A stretch of 7,500 nucleotides of DNA from Nonlabens sp. (GTDB lineage Bacteria > Bacteroidota > Bacteroidia > Flavobacteriales > Flavobacteriaceae). The stretch is taken from positions 1,373 through 8,872 of the forward strand of contig JANQTO010000523.1 of the NCBI GenBank assembly GCA_030731685.1. The letters run 5' to 3'. This document shows, one piece after another, positions 6,597 through 7,500 of the stretch; the first letter of the stretch is position 1, and each line of letters starts with the position of its first letter. Made by a program: the position numbers and the translations under genes. The notes under the pieces are model-generated. The model was not told where the DNA came from. It did not search any database and was given only the letters and a program-made list of their open reading frames with translations.

Positions 6597-6809
6597 TTAA
6601 TTACAGCCACAACCACCGCCTGTTTTACCACCGTTTGCACCAGCAGCAGCCTCGCGATAAGAATGTGCAGTGGATATATTGCGGTCCACTTTTTTATCAT
6701 TTAAAGCCATATCTGGGTCGTTAATGTTTACTTTTTGGTACTCTTTTACAACGACGCACGAGGTAACACTCGAGAGTAATATGCATAGTAATAAGATGCG
6801 CTTTATCAT
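6597..6809 (-). CDS. Small Gly/Cys-tailed lipoprotein, DUF4266 family
   Basis: This 70-aa precursor has a type II signal peptide: MIKR, a hydrophobic core, then lipobox VTSC with Cys18 as the lipidated residue, giving a mature lipoprotein of about 53 aa. The mature part is polar (VVKEYQKVNINDPDMALND), then HSYREAAAGANGG, then the extreme C-terminus GGGCGCN. The SREA/YREA-AAGG stretch plus the GCGCN end is how I recognise DUF4266. Its function is unknown; the two C-terminal cysteines could bind a metal, carry a modification or cycle as a dithiol. The ATG overlaps the apbE stop as ATGA (6806-6809), so translation is probably coupled to apbE. No ApbE target motif ([S/T]GA[S/T]) is present. The lipoprotein type and cysteine tail are certain; the family name rests on memory of its pattern. 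Confidence 0.85.
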   Translation of the reverse strand: MIKRILLLCILLSSVTSCVVVKEYQKVNINDPDMALNDKKVDRNISTAHSYREAAAGANGGKTGGGCGCN

Positions 6810-7500
6810 AATTTCTGAATTGCAATGTTATTAGAGGTAAAAACTTGTCCTTGTGCATCTATAATGATGCATTCTATTTTAGGCAGCTGGTTAATGCGGT
6901 TGAGACCAACATCTTTGCCCATGACAAAAACGGAGGTTGCGAGCGCGTCGGCCAGCTCTGCCTGAGGAGCAAAAACGGTTACGCTTAATAAACCAGTTGC
7001 TGGAATACCCGTTCTCGGGTCTATAATATGCGTGTATCGCTCACCGTTAAATTCTACAAATTTCTCGTAGTTACCTGATGTTACTACCGCGCCGTTTGAA
7101 ATGGGCAATAAACCGTATGATTTTGCTTTGTCTAGCGGATTTGTAATCGCCACCTTCCACTCCTCGCCGTTAGGTTGCTTGCCCCAAGTATTCATATCGC
7201 CAGATGCATTTATGATACCCGATGGTACGCCTCGTTCCATAAGTAGTTTCTTTGCCATGTCGGCCGCATATCCTTTACCTATGGCTCCAAAACCTATTTT
7301 CATACCGGCCAGCCTTAAAAATACGGTGCTTTGTTCCTTGTTGAGGATGATATTTTGATATCCTACTTTAGCGACAGATTCTTGAATAGCCTCATCACTG
7401 GGCATTTCTTTCATGCTACCGTCATAAACCCAAATCTTATCCATGGACGCGTAGCTTATGTCAAAGGCACCGTCTGTTAATTTTGAAATCCCTATAGCAC
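6806..7500 (-). CDS. apbE: FAD:protein FMN transferase, ApbE family (N-terminus beyond window)
   Basis: ApbE transfers FMN from FAD by a phosphoester bond onto Ser/Thr of exported proteins, using Mg2+. The frame is open to the window edge; an ATG at 7444 is internal, because the 18 codons before it read SKLTDGAFDISYASM, matching the family block TDGAFD(I/V)T. About 230 residues are visible of a usual 320-340, so the signal peptide and first domain are missing. Visible motifs in order: MKIGFGAIGKGYAAD, GIINASGDMNTWG, AVVTSGNYEKF, RYTHIIDPRTGIPA, and ADALATSVFVMG, whose Asp and Thr are the metal-binding D-x-x-x-T pair. All catalytic blocks in view look intact. It overlaps the DUF4266 start by 4 nt. 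There is no NqrC, RnfG or FMN-bind protein nearby, so the flavinylated partner must be DUF3570, DUF4266 or something encoded elsewhere. Confidence 0.96.
   Translation of the reverse strand, partial: AIGISKLTDGAFDISYASMDKIWVYDGSMKEMPSDEAIQESVAKVGYQNIILNKEQSTVFLRLAGMKIGFGAIGKGYAADMAKKLLMERGVPSGIINASGDMNTWGKQPNGEEWKVAITNPLDKAKSYGLLPISNGAVVTSGNYEKFVEFNGERYTHIIDPRTGIPATGLLSVTVFAPQAELADALATSVFVMGKDVGLNRINQLPKIECIIIDAQGQVFTSNNIAIQKL

Noticed and set aside
6597..6809. RiPP precursor peptide reading of the Gly/Cys-tailed protein
   Set aside because: A lipobox signal peptide and the known ApbE/DUF3570 company fit a lipoprotein; no RiPP-modifying enzyme is visible.
7442..7444. ATG that could start a 212-aa ApbE
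   Set aside because: The frame upstream is open to the window edge and encodes the conserved TDGAFD block, so this Met is internal.
1..7500. tRNA, rRNA, CRISPR array, insertion sequence or phage gene
   Set aside because: No cloverleaf, regularly spaced repeats, transposase motifs or terminal inverted repeats with target duplications were seen on either strand.

Overview
The window suggests a Bacteroidetes genome, most likely a marine-type member of the Flavobacteriaceae; the genus cannot be fixed from this sequence alone. Evidence: moderately AT-rich DNA, A-rich leaders without Shine-Dalgarno sequences, -7 elements resembling the Bacteroidetes TAnnTTTG consensus, and gene families common in that group (DUF6122, DUF3570, DUF4266, and PEP carboxylase next to a stand-alone acyl carrier protein). 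All seven genes lie on the minus strand, so transcription runs from high to low coordinates.

In order of transcription: (1) 7500-5144, an extracytoplasmic module of ApbE-type FAD:protein FMN transferase (N-terminus outside the window), a short Gly/Cys-tailed lipoprotein (DUF4266) whose start overlaps the apbE stop as ATGA, and a DUF3570 outer-membrane beta-barrel. The last two are separated by a hairpin-rich gap. (2) 5077-4691, a small polytopic membrane protein (DUF6122) behind its own likely promoter and a 22-bp palindrome with CRP-family geometry. (3) 4476-1725, a two-gene operon of an SLC13/DASS-type transporter with two cytosolic RCK_C domains and a MscS-family mechanosensitive channel, followed by a striking 42-nt inverted repeat. 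(4) 1540-1, a stand-alone acyl carrier protein followed 17 bp later by the N-terminal half of PEP carboxylase, which runs off the window.

The most interesting part is the ApbE-DUF4266-DUF3570 module. ApbE covalently attaches FMN to exported proteins. No classical flavinylated partner (NqrB/C, RnfG/D, FMN-bind domain) is present, but the DUF3570 barrel carries an SGASAS hexapeptide that fits the ApbE target pattern, and the lipoprotein ends in GGGCGCN. The module may be an outer-membrane flavin- or cysteine-based redox system whose function is, to my knowledge, not established. The remaining genes are ordinary central metabolism, transport and osmotic protection, with some unusual intergenic palindromes.
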